DNA of 64,000 nt from DASUPK01 sp963695805 (lineage in GTDB: Bacteria > Actinomycetota > Thermoleophilia > Solirubrobacterales > 70-9), in the NCBI GenBank assembly GCA_963695805.1, contig CAVOHV010000005.1, positions 62,001 to 126,000 on the forward strand. The letters run 5' to 3'. A model generated the notes under the pieces. It saw nothing but the letters and a program-made list of their open reading frames with translations. It was not told the origin of the DNA and searched no databases. The translations under genes and the position numbers were made by a program. Of the stretch, positions 18,001 to 25,528 are shown piece by piece; the stretch's first letter is position 1, and every line of letters starts with the position of its first letter.

Positions 18001-18304
18001 CGCGCTGGCCTTCGTCTTCGCCGTGCTGATGGCGCGGCCCTGTCCCTTCTACATCCTCGACGAGGTCGAGGCCGCGCTCGACGACATCAACATCGACCGC
18101 TTCCTCCGCCTGGTCCGTCGCTTCGCCGAGCGCTCGCAGTTCATCGTCGTCACGCACCAGAAGCGGACGATGGACGCGGCGGACATCCTCTACGGCGTCA
18201 GCATGGGTGGCGACGGCATCACCAAGGTCGTCTCCCGCAAGCTGCCCCGCGACGAGCTGGAGACCCTCCCGGGACAGCCCGAGGCGGCCGCCGAGGCGGC
18301 CTAG
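15071..18304 (+). CDS. smc: Chromosome segregation protein SMC, with a repeat-derived insertion in the hinge
   Basis: 1077-residue SMC ATPase that organises and segregates chromosomes with ScpA/B. Walker A GPNGSGKSNITDAV is at about residues 32-45, two coiled-coil arms flank a hinge at about 445-590, and the C-terminal head has the ABC signature LSLLSGGEKSL and Walker B FYILDEVEAALD. The length is on the short side for bacterial SMC. The hinge contains repeat copy 4 (HETGGSSASPAERPRI, about residues 491-506) followed by a Pro-rich stretch, just before the conserved GARPLLDLIE. The insertion keeps the frame and both hinge halves. Confidence 0.94.
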   Translation: MYLKAINLKGFKSFPDRTRLTFSPGVSVIVGPNGSGKSNITDAVLWALGEQSPTAVRGQQMRDVIFAGGNGQSPRRFAEVEVVIDNTEGRAASEFSEISISRRIERNGDGEYRLNGGRCRLVDIVEALADTNMGREAHSVISQGKVEQIVNSKPRDRRLLIEEAAGLGKHRKRRHNAQLKLDRTRDNLERALDVEREARSRLRPLKRQAEAAERTAKLERETNELRARLVADALRSQQQQLGTAERKLAEVRATRDSVEKRFEEVRARRTAIEERIATGEEGRRRHGELLAEARAATERVRARGESLEIAERDLRAALGERQLRLEALETEPDEDATAARIAELETELAKLGVDASEEGAQLRREAEEAERARAAAKSAFEPLEAAAEEAGAALRKATQMQGMALAEARKASERKAALAGELAAVEAKLAAAAVEGEHEALAGLIETGAGLERAVSAVLGERLRASIVDSVGEGRERLAGAEGAARALIQHETGGSSASPAERPRIISPPPSEPPKDGARPLLDLIEAREAAGPITERLLADAWLVDDLDDLAEDFSGVAVTVDGECYDARAGEVRRLPREGTDPALAARSEREELVSRLAQREQTEERASRDLERAESALAEARQHEEEAQRSLREARRGLDEAAEEANRTTWLAERQAERSDGGTGSGAIQRAKLEAELAAERRHAEAAERAKEKRLRDRQELERRITLEQETLPSLGRVREALLLLGQRLESHAATLASPEGEDGSDVAAELRECSQEEFGLQGELREASEAMTVAEVESSQLRGQRDESTAELERLGAALGERLAAPDAALPDEERETIEGRLDRLQRNREQIGPVNPLAKREYEEAREHVTELAEQRKDLEQAITELRSLIRRTDREIAAAFEETFEATARGFEEMVAELFPGGRGRLRRVDVGGAPRPFAGEKPEDSEGEEDDLDEIAPPDEDGGVEIEVTPAGKSTRRLSLLSGGEKSLVALAFVFAVLMARPCPFYILDEVEAALDDINIDRFLRLVRRFAERSQFIVVTHQKRTMDAADILYGVSMGGDGITKVVSRKLPRDELETLPGQPEAAAEAA
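16542..16587 (+). repeat. Palindromic repeat family A, copy 4 (inside smc)
   Basis: 46 bp, nearly identical to copy 2 (GGTGGCTCC instead of GGTTGCTCC, GCGCCC instead of GCACCC). It lies in the smc hinge coding region and is read in the same frame as copies 1 and 2. Confidence 0.87.
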
Positions 18305-18315
18305 GCAGGAAGCTC

Positions 18316-18627
18316 CTAGTAGGGGCGGCGGAGCACCGGTTGCTGCCGCGGACGACGGGGGCGATCGGGCCATTCCGGCCGCTCCCAGACGAGCTTCGCG
18401 CGCTCGACGGCCTCCCGCTCGACGGCCGGATGGCAGCTCCGGCAGACGGGCTCGAGGTTCTCGAGCAGGTCCAGGCCTCCATAGCGTCGCGGGAGCTTGT
18501 GGTGCGCCACCAGGTCGTGCCGGCTCCCGCAGTAGGTGCACACTGCTCCACCGGTGACGAGGGCCGACAGCGTCGCCCAGGAGAGTTGGTCACACGAATG
18601 CCCCATCACGCATATCTCACATCGCAC
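18316..18627 (-). CDS. HNH endonuclease family protein
   Basis: 103 residues. The zinc/HNH core is CTYCGSRHDLVAHHKLPRRY, followed by GGLDLLENLEPVCRSCHPAVE, giving Cys-x2-Cys, His-His, Asn-Leu and Cys-x2-Cys. A further CEIC pair near the N-terminus may bind a second metal. Such small stand-alone HNH proteins occur in phages and as mobile cargo. It is inserted on the opposite strand between smc and ftsY, which are usually adjacent. Start ATG at 18625-18627. Confidence 0.78.
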   Translation of the reverse strand: MRCEICVMGHSCDQLSWATLSALVTGGAVCTYCGSRHDLVAHHKLPRRYGGLDLLENLEPVCRSCHPAVEREAVERAKLVWERPEWPDRPRRPRQQPVLRRPY

Positions 18628-18632
18628 GCCGG

Positions 18633-19652
18633 ATGCCGTCGCGACTACCCTCCGCCGCCGTGGCCGTCACCTGGCAAGAGGCGTTCGACCTCGGCGACCG
18701 CACGGTTGTGGTCGAGGAGCGGCCCGAGGAGAGGGCCGGTGTCTTCCGCCGCCTACGCGAGGGGCTTTCGCGCAGCCGCCAGGCGCTGAGCGCCGAGCTC
18801 TCCTCGAGCTTCACGGAGCGGATCGACGAAGGGACGTGGGAGCACCTCGAGGAGGCGCTGATCCTCGCCGACGTCGGGGCCACCACCACCGCGGCCGTGG
18901 TTCGACGGCTCGAGGACGAGGTCGAGGCCGGCGAGCTGACCAGGGGGGAGCAGCTGCGCGAGCACCTCATAGGGGTGCTGGCTGAGACCGCATCGCCGCA
19001 GGGTGAGGAGAGCGCTCGAATCCACCTTCGCGATCGGCCCTCCGTCCTGATGATCGTCGGCGTCAACGGCACCGGCAAGACGACGACGATCGGCAAGGTC
19101 GCCTGGCACCTGCAGAAGGAGCTCGGCCTGGACGTGATCGTCGCCGCGGCGGACACCTACCGAGCCGCGGCGGTCAACCAGCTCGCCGAATGGGCGGACC
19201 GCGCCGGGACCCAGATCGTGCGTGGCACAGAGGGCGGCGACCCGGGCGCCGTCGCCTTCGACGCCGTTGCCGCGGCAGAGGCTCGCAGCGCCGACGTCGT
19301 GATCTGCGACACCGCGGGGCGCCTCCACACCCACGGCAACCTGATGGAGGAGCTCAGCAAGGTGCGGCGCGTGATCGCAAAGCGGATCCCGGACGCCCCG
19401 CACGAGACCCTGATCGTCATCGACGCGACCACCGGGCAGAACGGGGTCCGCCAGGCCCAGGAGTTCGCCAACGCGGTGGAGGTCACCGGCGCCGTGCTCA
19501 CCAAGCTCGACGGGAGTGCAAAGGGCGGGGTCGCACTTGCGATCGCCTCCGAGCTCGGCATCCCGGTGAAGCTGATCGGCATCGGCGAGTCCCTCGAGGA
19601 CCTGCGCCCCTTCGACGCCGAGGAGTTCGCCCGCGCGCTGATCGAGGAGTAG
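18633..19652 (+). CDS. ftsY: Signal recognition particle receptor FtsY
   Basis: Up to 339 residues; SRP-receptor GTPase that docks ribosome-nascent chain complexes at the membrane. The N domain helices (about 35-120) are followed by the G domain with GVNGTGKTTTIGKVA (about 142-156), DTYRAAAVNQL, DTAGRLHTHGNLMEEL, TKLDGSAKGG and the C-terminal GIGESLEDLRPF. A GTG at 18660 is an alternative start. It lacks a long acidic A domain, as in many Gram-positives. Partner ffh lies downstream. Confidence 0.93.
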   Translation: MPSRLPSAAVAVTWQEAFDLGDRTVVVEERPEERAGVFRRLREGLSRSRQALSAELSSSFTERIDEGTWEHLEEALILADVGATTTAAVVRRLEDEVEAGELTRGEQLREHLIGVLAETASPQGEESARIHLRDRPSVLMIVGVNGTGKTTTIGKVAWHLQKELGLDVIVAAADTYRAAAVNQLAEWADRAGTQIVRGTEGGDPGAVAFDAVAAAEARSADVVICDTAGRLHTHGNLMEELSKVRRVIAKRIPDAPHETLIVIDATTGQNGVRQAQEFANAVEVTGAVLTKLDGSAKGGVALAIASELGIPVKLIGIGESLEDLRPFDAEEFARALIEE

Positions 19653-19759
19653 GGCGGGTCAACCGGGCTTACCCCGGATGCAAGCCACCTCGCAGGCTGG
19701 GGAGCCTTACGCGGAACCCTGGGGACGTGCCTACAGGGGGCACAAGAGTCCGGGTTCGC

Positions 19760-20767
19760 ATGCTCGCCCTGCTCGGGGTTTGCATTGGGGGCTTTCTCGC
19801 CATGCCCGCGACGGCAGGCGCCGGCAGCGCTCACGTTGCCGCGCTCCAGGTGGCGATGCGCGCGGTCGGGCTCTACCCGCATCCGGTGGACGGGATCAGC
19901 GGGCCCTGGACACAGGGCGCCGTCCGGACCTTCCAGTCCCAGCACGGGCTTGCCGTCGACGGGGTCGCCGGGCAGCAGACGCGGGCCGCTCTGGGCAAGC
20001 GGGGCAAGCCGAAGCTCGGAAAGCGCCCCATGCACACCGGCCAGCGTGGCTGGGACGTCGCCGCCCTGCAGTTCCTGCTCCATGAGCGCGGCTTCGCGCC
20101 GGGGGGCTTCGATGGCGGGTTCGGGCCGAACACCGAGAATGCGGTTCGGCGCTTCCAGGCGGCTGCGCACATCGGCGTCGACGGCGTGGCGGGCCCCGCG
20201 ACCGTCGGCGCGCTCCGGGGAAACCAGGTCGTCACGACCTCCCCGCTTGGGCCGGTTCGGTTCTTCCAGCCCGTACCCGGGCCAATCGGCGACCGCTTCG
20301 GCTTCATTCCGCCCGGCCGCTGGCACACCGGGCTCGACTTCCCTGAGCCGAAGGGGACGCCGATCCACGCCGGCGGTGTGGGGGTCGTCTCCTTCGCCGG
20401 CCTCAACACGGGCGGCTACGGCAACCTCGTCGTGATCAGCCATCGCCTCGGCTTCGAGAGCTGGTACGCGCACATGTCAGTGATCGGCGCGTCGGTCGGC
20501 CAGCGGGTCTCTGGCGGACAGACGATCGGCAACGTCGGCTCGACGGGCCACTCGACCGGCCCCCACCTGCACTTCGAGGTTCGTCACTTCGGCACCCCGG
20601 TCGACCCGACGCCGTACCTGCTCGGCTACCGGTCCGCGAACGCGGATACCGCGGCCCGCAGTAGGGGGACCGGGTCAAAGCACAGTGGGCGTCGCTGCCG
20701 GCCGAACGCAGACGCGCGGGGCCTCGGGGCCGACCCGCTCACCGCCCGCCTCGACCGCTGCCCCTGA
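19760..20767 (+). CDS. Secreted peptidoglycan-binding M23 metallopeptidase
   Basis: About 335 residues. A signal peptide (MLALLGVCIGGFLAMPATAG) is followed by two peptidoglycan-binding repeats (about residues 25-75 and 92-145, each ending VDGVAG-type). A LytM/M23 domain follows with zinc ligands in RWHTGLDF, YAHM and GPHLHFEV. It probably cleaves cell wall peptide bridges. The start could lie earlier at GTG 19727. The upstream 107-base spacer is G-rich and contains a GTGCC/GGCAC hairpin at about 19727-19743; I see no recognisable riboswitch. The C-terminal 40 residues are basic and low complexity. A homologous secreted M23 protein is at 62852-63880. Confidence 0.87.
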   Translation: MLALLGVCIGGFLAMPATAGAGSAHVAALQVAMRAVGLYPHPVDGISGPWTQGAVRTFQSQHGLAVDGVAGQQTRAALGKRGKPKLGKRPMHTGQRGWDVAALQFLLHERGFAPGGFDGGFGPNTENAVRRFQAAAHIGVDGVAGPATVGALRGNQVVTTSPLGPVRFFQPVPGPIGDRFGFIPPGRWHTGLDFPEPKGTPIHAGGVGVVSFAGLNTGGYGNLVVISHRLGFESWYAHMSVIGASVGQRVSGGQTIGNVGSTGHSTGPHLHFEVRHFGTPVDPTPYLLGYRSANADTAARSRGTGSKHSGRRCRPNADARGLGADPLTARLDRCP

Positions 20768-20768
20768 A

Positions 20769-20820
20769 CGCCGAACGTCCCGCAGTACCCCTCCTAGCGA
20801 GCATTGCGGGACGTTCGGCG
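20769..20820. repeat. Palindromic repeat family B, copy 2
   Basis: Perfect 16-bp inverted repeat (arm CGCCGAACGTCCCGCA at 20769-20784, complement at 20805-20820) with a 20-base loop. On the opposite strand arms and loop align with 12673-12718, including a shared TGCTCGCT in the loop, so the two are one family in opposite orientations. It sits between the M23 gene and ffh. Confidence 0.77.
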
Positions 20821-20865
20821 GCGCGGCATGAGACAACCCGGGCGTACCGCCTAAGCTCACCCTCA

Positions 20866-22197
20866 ATGTTCGATCAGCTTTCAGATCGCCTTCAGGGCGT
20901 GCTCTCTGACGTTCGCTCCAGGGGAAAGCTCTCCGAGGACGACGTCAACAAGGCCCTGCGCGAGGTGCGCCTCGCTCTGCTCGAGGCGGACGTCAACTTC
21001 AAGGTCGTCAAGGACTTCACGGCGTCACTGAAGGAGCGGCTTGCCGGCGAGGAGATCTCGGAGGCGCTCAACCCTGGTCAGACCGTGATCAAGGCCGTCA
21101 ACGACGAGCTCACCGCGCTGATGGGCGGTGCCGGCCGCGACCTGGTCTTCGCGCCGAGCGGGCCGACGGTGATCCTGATGACCGGCCTCCAGGGCTCGGG
21201 GAAGACGACCGCCACGGCGAAGCTCGGCAAGCTGCTGAAGAAGCAGAACAAGGACGTCGCCCTCGCGGCGGTCGACCTGCAGCGTCCCGCCGCAGTCGAG
21301 CAGCTCGAGAAGCTCGGCGCGCAGGGCAAGGTTCACGTCTATGCGCAGCCCGGCGAAACCGATGCGGTCAAGGTCGCCGCTTGGGCCCGCGACCAGGCGG
21401 TCCAGGAGAACCGCGACGTGCTGATCGTCGATACGGCCGGTCGCCTCCACGTCGATCAGGACCTGATGGACGAGCTCGCCGAGGTCCGCAAGGTCACGAA
21501 GCCGCACGACGTGCTCCTGGTGGTCGACGCGATGACGGGTCAGGACGCGGTCAACGTCGCCGAAAGCTTCGCCGAGACCGCCGACTTCGATGGGGTCCTG
21601 ATGACGAAGCTCGACGGCGACGCCCGTGGCGGCGCCGCGCTCTCGGTCCGGGCGGTCACGGGCAAGCCGATCATCTACGCGTCGACCGGCGAGAAGCTCG
21701 ACGAGATCGAGCGCTTCCACCCGGACCGGATGGCCGGGCGAATCCTCGGCATGGGCGATGTGATGTCGCTGATCGAGAAGACCCAGGACGAGTTCGACGA
21801 GGACTCGGCGGCCGACCTCGAGCGCAAGATCCGCAAGCAGCAGTTCACGCTCGAGGACTTCCTCCAGCAGATGAAGCAGGTCCGTCGCATGGGGCCGCTC
21901 GGGAACCTGATGAAGATGATGCCCGGCATGGGCAAGGCGATGCAGGGGATGGGCCAGGTCGACGAGCGAGAGCTCGATCGGATCGAGGCGATCATCCTTT
22001 CGATGACGCCCTTCGAGAGGGCTCACCCGACAGAGATCAACGGCTCACGCCGGAAGCGGATCGCCACCGGGTCCGGCACCACGGTCCAGGCCGTCAACCG
22101 GCTCGTCAAGCAGTTCGGCCAGATGAACAAGCTGATGAAGCAGATGTCCGAGGGGAAGATGCCCGACCCGCAGCAGCTGATGCGCGGGATGCGCTAG
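20866..22197 (+). CDS. ffh: Signal recognition particle protein Ffh
   Basis: 443-residue SRP GTPase that binds signal sequences and 4.5S RNA. The N domain is followed by G-domain motifs GLQGSGKTTATAKL (about 106-119), DLQRPAAVEQL, DTAGRLHVDQDLMDEL and TKLDGDARGGAAL. The Met-rich M domain at about 325-443 includes MGPLGNLMKMMPGMGKAMQG and an RKRIATGSG RNA-binding motif. All parts are complete. rpsP follows after 20 bases. Confidence 0.96.
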   Translation: MFDQLSDRLQGVLSDVRSRGKLSEDDVNKALREVRLALLEADVNFKVVKDFTASLKERLAGEEISEALNPGQTVIKAVNDELTALMGGAGRDLVFAPSGPTVILMTGLQGSGKTTATAKLGKLLKKQNKDVALAAVDLQRPAAVEQLEKLGAQGKVHVYAQPGETDAVKVAAWARDQAVQENRDVLIVDTAGRLHVDQDLMDELAEVRKVTKPHDVLLVVDAMTGQDAVNVAESFAETADFDGVLMTKLDGDARGGAALSVRAVTGKPIIYASTGEKLDEIERFHPDRMAGRILGMGDVMSLIEKTQDEFDEDSAADLERKIRKQQFTLEDFLQQMKQVRRMGPLGNLMKMMPGMGKAMQGMGQVDERELDRIEAIILSMTPFERAHPTEINGSRRKRIATGSGTTVQAVNRLVKQFGQMNKLMKQMSEGKMPDPQQLMRGMR

Positions 22198-22217
22198 GCG
22201 CTAACCTCCGCCGCCGC

Positions 22218-22472
22218 ATGTCCGTGAGAATCAGACTCCGCAGGGTCGGATCGAAGAAGAACCCGATCTGGAGGGTTGTCGTCGCCGACCAGCGCTCGCC
22301 GCGGGACGGCCGCACGATCGAGACGATCGGCCAGTACAACCCGCAGCCGGACCCTTCCCTGATCGTGATCGACGAGGACCGGGCTAAGCATTGGCTGGAG
22401 CAGGGCGCGCGTCCGACCAAGACGGTCGCAACCCTGCTCCGCACCAAGGGCATCCAGTCCACCGGCGCCTAG
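22218..22472 (+). CDS. rpsP: 30S ribosomal protein S16
   Basis: 84 residues with the S16 signature MSVRIRLRRVGSKKNP at the start and VADQRSPRDGRTIETIGQYN. It assembles early into the 30S subunit. It heads the conserved rpsP-khpA-(rimM)-trmD-rplS gene group. The next ATG is 15 bases downstream. Confidence 0.95.
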   Translation: MSVRIRLRRVGSKKNPIWRVVVADQRSPRDGRTIETIGQYNPQPDPSLIVIDEDRAKHWLEQGARPTKTVATLLRTKGIQSTGA

Positions 22473-22487
22473 GGCTGGGCTGACCCG

Positions 22488-22721
22488 ATGCGCGAGCTGC
22501 TCGAGTTCCTCGCCCGCTCGCTCGTCGCCGATCCCGATGCCGTCGTGGTCACCGAGGTCGAGGAGATCGACGGAGAGGTCGTGCTCGAACTCGAAGTCGC
22601 GGACGACGACCTCGGACGTGTGATCGGCCGCGGGGGGCGCGTTGCCAACGCGCTGCGCTCCGTGATGAAGGCCGCGGCGACCCGCGAGGACAAGCGCGTG
22701 GTCGTCGACATACTGGACTGA
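22488..22721 (+). CDS. khpA: KH-domain RNA-binding protein KhpA
   Basis: 77 residues, a single KH domain with the GxxG loop in GRVIGRGGRVANAL (about residues 45-58). KhpA (YlqC) binds RNA with KhpB in Gram-positives and affects cell division and ribosome-associated functions. Its stop abuts the trmD start. In most genomes rimM lies between khpA and trmD; here it is absent. Confidence 0.9.
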   Translation: MRELLEFLARSLVADPDAVVVTEVEEIDGEVVLELEVADDDLGRVIGRGGRVANALRSVMKAAATREDKRVVVDILD

Positions 22722-23387
22722 GTGCGACTCGACGTCTTCACGCTCTTCCCGGAGCACTTCGACTGGTTCCTTCGCCAGCGCCACGTCTCCAACGCACTCG
22801 CAAGCGGGAACGAGATCCGCTTCTACAACTACCGCGACACGACGCCGCTGAGCGCGGGGCAGGTCGATGACGCCCCGTACGGCGGAGGAGCCGGGATGGT
22901 GATGCGTGTCGACGTCGTCGATGCCGCCCTCGAGGCCGCCTACGGGGCGGAGCGCGACCGCGTCAGGAAGATCGCCCTCGCGCCGGCCGGGCGGCTCTTC
23001 GATGAGGGGCTCGCGGCGGAGCTCGCGCAGGAAAACCACGTGGCGCTGCTCTCTGGGCGCTACGAGGGCTTCGACGAGCGCGTCGTCGAGCATCTAGCTG
23101 ACGAGACGATCTCGATCGGCCGCTATGTGCTCGCCGGAGGGGAGCTGCCCGCAATGGTGATCAGCGACGCCGTCCTGCGGAAGCTGCCCGGGGCCCTCGG
23201 CGACGCGGACAGCGTGGTGGAGGAGTCCTACAGCGCGGCCCTCGCGGGCGCGCCGGAGTATCCCCACTACACCCGGCCCGCCGCCTACCGCGGCTGGGAG
23301 GTTCCCGACATCCTGCTCTCGGGCGACCACGCCCGAGTGCGGGAGTGGCGGCACGAGCAAGCACGCCACCGGGCGGACCAAAAATGA
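22722..23387 (+). CDS. trmD: tRNA (guanine-N1)-methyltransferase TrmD
   Basis: 221 residues; forms m1G37 in tRNAs to prevent frameshifting. It is a SPOUT-class knotted enzyme. Seen are RLDVFTLFPEHF, DDAPYGGGAGMVM, LLSGRYEGFDERV, SIGRYVLAGGELPA and YTRPAAYRGWEVPDILLSG, which cover the SAM-binding knot and catalytic Asp. The GTG start follows the khpA stop without a gap. The C-terminal domain is slightly short but complete. Confidence 0.94.
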   Translation: MRLDVFTLFPEHFDWFLRQRHVSNALASGNEIRFYNYRDTTPLSAGQVDDAPYGGGAGMVMRVDVVDAALEAAYGAERDRVRKIALAPAGRLFDEGLAAELAQENHVALLSGRYEGFDERVVEHLADETISIGRYVLAGGELPAMVISDAVLRKLPGALGDADSVVEESYSAALAGAPEYPHYTRPAAYRGWEVPDILLSGDHARVREWRHEQARHRADQK

Positions 23388-23438
23388 ACGGCCGCCACAA
23401 ACACCGCGGCCGCATCACCGCTAGCATTTCGCGTCGCT

Positions 23439-23468
23439 GCGCGAGGCCGAGGGCCACGCGCATTTTTT
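23439..23468 (+). terminator. Rho-independent terminator or attenuator between trmD and rplS
   Basis: Hairpin with arms GCGCG-A-GGCC (23439-23448) and GGCC-A-CGCGC (23452-23461), three-base loop, followed by A and six T. This is the clearest intrinsic terminator in the window. It separates trmD from rplS, so L19 must have its own promoter or be controlled by readthrough. Confidence 0.8.
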
Positions 23469-23530
23469 GAGCCTCCGCACCGGCGCCGTTTTAGGCGTCG
23501 CTCAGGCCGAGCCCAGACCATCATCACCTC

Positions 23531-24121
23531 ATGAGCACAGTCATCGAAGACCTCGAGAAGCGAGCGCTGAAGCAGCGGCCGAAATTCGCCGCGGGCGACC
23601 GCGTGCGCGTTCACTTCCAGGTGGTCGAGGGGACCCGCCGCCGCACCCAGGTCTTCGAGGGCATCGTGATCAAGCGCCAGGGCAGCGGCGCGCGCGAGAC
23701 GTTCACCGTGCGCAAGCAGTCCTTCGGCGTCGGCGTCGAGCGGACGTTCCCGCTGCACTCGCCGAAGATCGAGAAGCTCGAGGTGGCCGCCCGCGGCGAC
23801 GTGCGGCGGGCGAAGCTCTACTACCTGCGCGGGAAGGTCGGCAAGAGCGCTCGGGTGGCCGAGCGGCGCTGGGGCATCGAGGAAGAGATGGTCGTTGCGG
23901 AGGAGGAGGCGGAGGCGGTTGACGCCGAGGGCGTCCCGGTGAGCGAAGCCGAGGCGGAGGTCACCGAGCCCGTCGGGGAGGAAGCCGAGCAGGCATCCGA
24001 GGGCGAGGAGCCCACGGAGGGCGATGAGCAGGGTGCGGACGGCGGGGACACGGCGGAGGCGGAGTCGGAGCCTGGGCGCAAGCCGAAGGCCGACGCCTCC
24101 CCCGACGAGGCAGAAGACTGA
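23531..24121 (+). CDS. rplS: 50S ribosomal protein L19 with acidic C-terminal extension
   Basis: Residues 1-115 are a complete L19 (FAAGDRVRVHFQVVEGTRRR, RETFTVRKQSFGVGVERTFP, RRAKLYYLRGKVGKSARV), a protein at the 30S-50S interface. Residues 116-196 form an extra tail made largely of Glu, Ala, Asp and Pro, which ordinary L19 lacks. The base composition matches the neighbourhood and no stop interrupts it, so it is probably translated. The stop TGA overlaps the likely lepB start. Confidence 0.92.
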   Translation: MSTVIEDLEKRALKQRPKFAAGDRVRVHFQVVEGTRRRTQVFEGIVIKRQGSGARETFTVRKQSFGVGVERTFPLHSPKIEKLEVAARGDVRRAKLYYLRGKVGKSARVAERRWGIEEEMVVAEEEAEAVDAEGVPVSEAEAEVTEPVGEEAEQASEGEEPTEGDEQGADGGDTAEAESEPGRKPKADASPDEAED

Positions 24122-24750
24122 GAATCCCGCGACCCCACAGCACCCAGGGCGCGCTTCTCGAGCTCGTCATCATCGTCGCGCTCGCGCTCGGGCTGGCACT
24201 GGGGATCCAGGCGTTCATCGTCAAGCCGTACCAGATCCCCTCCGAGTCGATGGAGCCCACCCTCGACGTCGGCCAGCGGGTCCTGGTGAACCGGTTCATC
24301 TACCACTTCACCGATCCCAAGATCGGGGACATCGTCGTCTTCCATCCGCCGCAGGGAGCCGAGGGCGGCGCCGGCGGTGAGTGCGGCGATCCGAGGACGG
24401 GAGCCGGGGGCTCGAGCGGCTCGGCCTGCGACCAGCCGACGCCCGATAAGTCGAACGTCAACTTCATCAAGCGGATCGTCGCTGGCCCGGGAGACACCCT
24501 GAGCGTCCAGGACGGTCACCCGGTGGTCAACGGAAAGATCGCTCAGGAGGACTTCATCAACGGCTGTACGCCAGGCGGAGCCTGCAATTTGCCGCAACAG
24601 ATCACCATCCCGCCCGATCATTACTTCATGATGGGCGACAACCGTGGGTCGAGCGACGACAGCCGCTTCTGGGGACCAATCCCACGAGACTGGATCATCG
24701 GCAAAGCCTTCGCCACCTACTGGCCCCCGGACCGCGTCGGACTCCTCTAG
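24118..24750 (+). CDS. lepB: Signal peptidase I
   Basis: Membrane-anchored serine protease that removes signal peptides. An N-terminal membrane anchor (LVIIVALALGLALGIQAF) is followed by the catalytic Ser in PSESMEPTL. The catalytic Lys lies in NFIKRIVAGPGD, and the conserved GDNRGSSDDSRFWGPIP box is near the C-terminus. No ATG, GTG or TTG is in frame before the anchor; the first ATG (24250) lies after the catalytic Ser codon's neighbour and would lose the anchor. The best start is the CTG at 24118, overlapping the rplS stop as CTGA. The middle has a Gly/Ser-rich insertion (about residues 80-105). Confidence 0.85.
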   Translation: MRIPRPHSTQGALLELVIIVALALGLALGIQAFIVKPYQIPSESMEPTLDVGQRVLVNRFIYHFTDPKIGDIVVFHPPQGAEGGAGGECGDPRTGAGGSSGSACDQPTPDKSNVNFIKRIVAGPGDTLSVQDGHPVVNGKIAQEDFINGCTPGGACNLPQQITIPPDHYFMMGDNRGSSDDSRFWGPIPRDWIIGKAFATYWPPDRVGLL

Positions 24751-24790
24751 CTCGCCCCGGAAGCGCGGGAAGAGGCGGACCGCCGCCCGC

Positions 24791-25528
24791 CTGTTCCGCT
24801 TCGACCGGTCCTTCGGCCGCCGCTTCGTGGCGGGAGTGGACGAGGCCGGGCGGGGCTCGCTGGCGGGTCCGCTGCTCGCCGCGGGGGTGCTCATCGACCT
24901 CGAGCGGATCGGCCGTTCCGAGCGCCTCGCCCTGGCGCGGCTCGACGACTCCAAGCAGAAGACGCCCGAGGAGCGGGAGGAGCTCTACCCGCGGGTGATC
25001 CGCGCGGCGGCCAGCGTGTCGGTCGCCGTACGCTCGGCCCGTGCCATCGACGCAAACGGACTGCATGTCTCCAACCTCGCGGCGCTCAGCGACTGCATGA
25101 GCGCGGTAGCCCAGGAGGACGCGACTCGCCTGGTGGACGGCTTCAGGCTGCACCGCTGCCAGCTCGACCACACCCCGGTCGTCGATGGGGACGCGCGCAG
25201 CGCGGCGATCGCCGCCGCCTCGGTGATCGCCAAGGTGACGCGCGATCGGTACATGCGGCGTGTCGCCGAGCTCTACCCGCAGTGGAGCTTCGAGGGGAAT
25301 GTCGGCTACTCGACCCCGGAGCATCGGGAGGCCATTCGGGAGCACGGCATCTGCCAGCTGCATCGCCGCTCCTTCGCCTCGGTGGCCTACTCCCAGCTCG
25401 GGCTCGACGGACTGCCGGCGGACGACGACCTGGGATCAGAAGGCCTGGCGGATGTGATCGACATCCGGGAGGCCATCCGCGCCGAAGCGGACCCCGACGA
25501 CGTCGAAGCGGTAGCCGAGGACGCCTGA
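24791..25528 (+). CDS. rnhB: Ribonuclease HII
   Basis: Cleaves RNA of RNA-DNA hybrids, including single ribonucleotides in DNA. The catalytic motifs are VAGVDEAGRGSLAGP (first Asp and Glu), RLDDSKQKTPEEREEL and VVDGDARSAAIAAASVIAKVTRDRYM. The C-terminal 45 residues are an acidic addition. The start is unclear: an in-frame ATG exists only at 24644, deep inside lepB, while CTG at 24791 would give MLFRFDRSFGRRFVAGVDEAG. The 3' end overlaps the convergent yraN gene by about 90 bases. Confidence 0.85.
   Translation: MFRFDRSFGRRFVAGVDEAGRGSLAGPLLAAGVLIDLERIGRSERLALARLDDSKQKTPEEREELYPRVIRAAASVSVAVRSARAIDANGLHVSNLAALSDCMSAVAQEDATRLVDGFRLHRCQLDHTPVVDGDARSAAIAAASVIAKVTRDRYMRRVAELYPQWSFEGNVGYSTPEHREAIREHGICQLHRRSFASVAYSQLGLDGLPADDDLGSEGLADVIDIREAIRAEADPDDVEAVAEDA

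Noticed and set aside
19653..19759. Possible c-di-AMP (ydaO) riboswitch before the M23 gene
   Set aside because: ACCTCGCAGGC resembles the 3' part of that class, but the remaining conserved blocks and the needed length are absent.
24644..24790. HETGSSA in the upstream frame of rnhB, resembling the repeat peptide
   Set aside because: The DNA (CACGAGACTGGATCATCGG) does not align with the 46-bp repeat and has no palindrome; it is chance overlap inside lepB.
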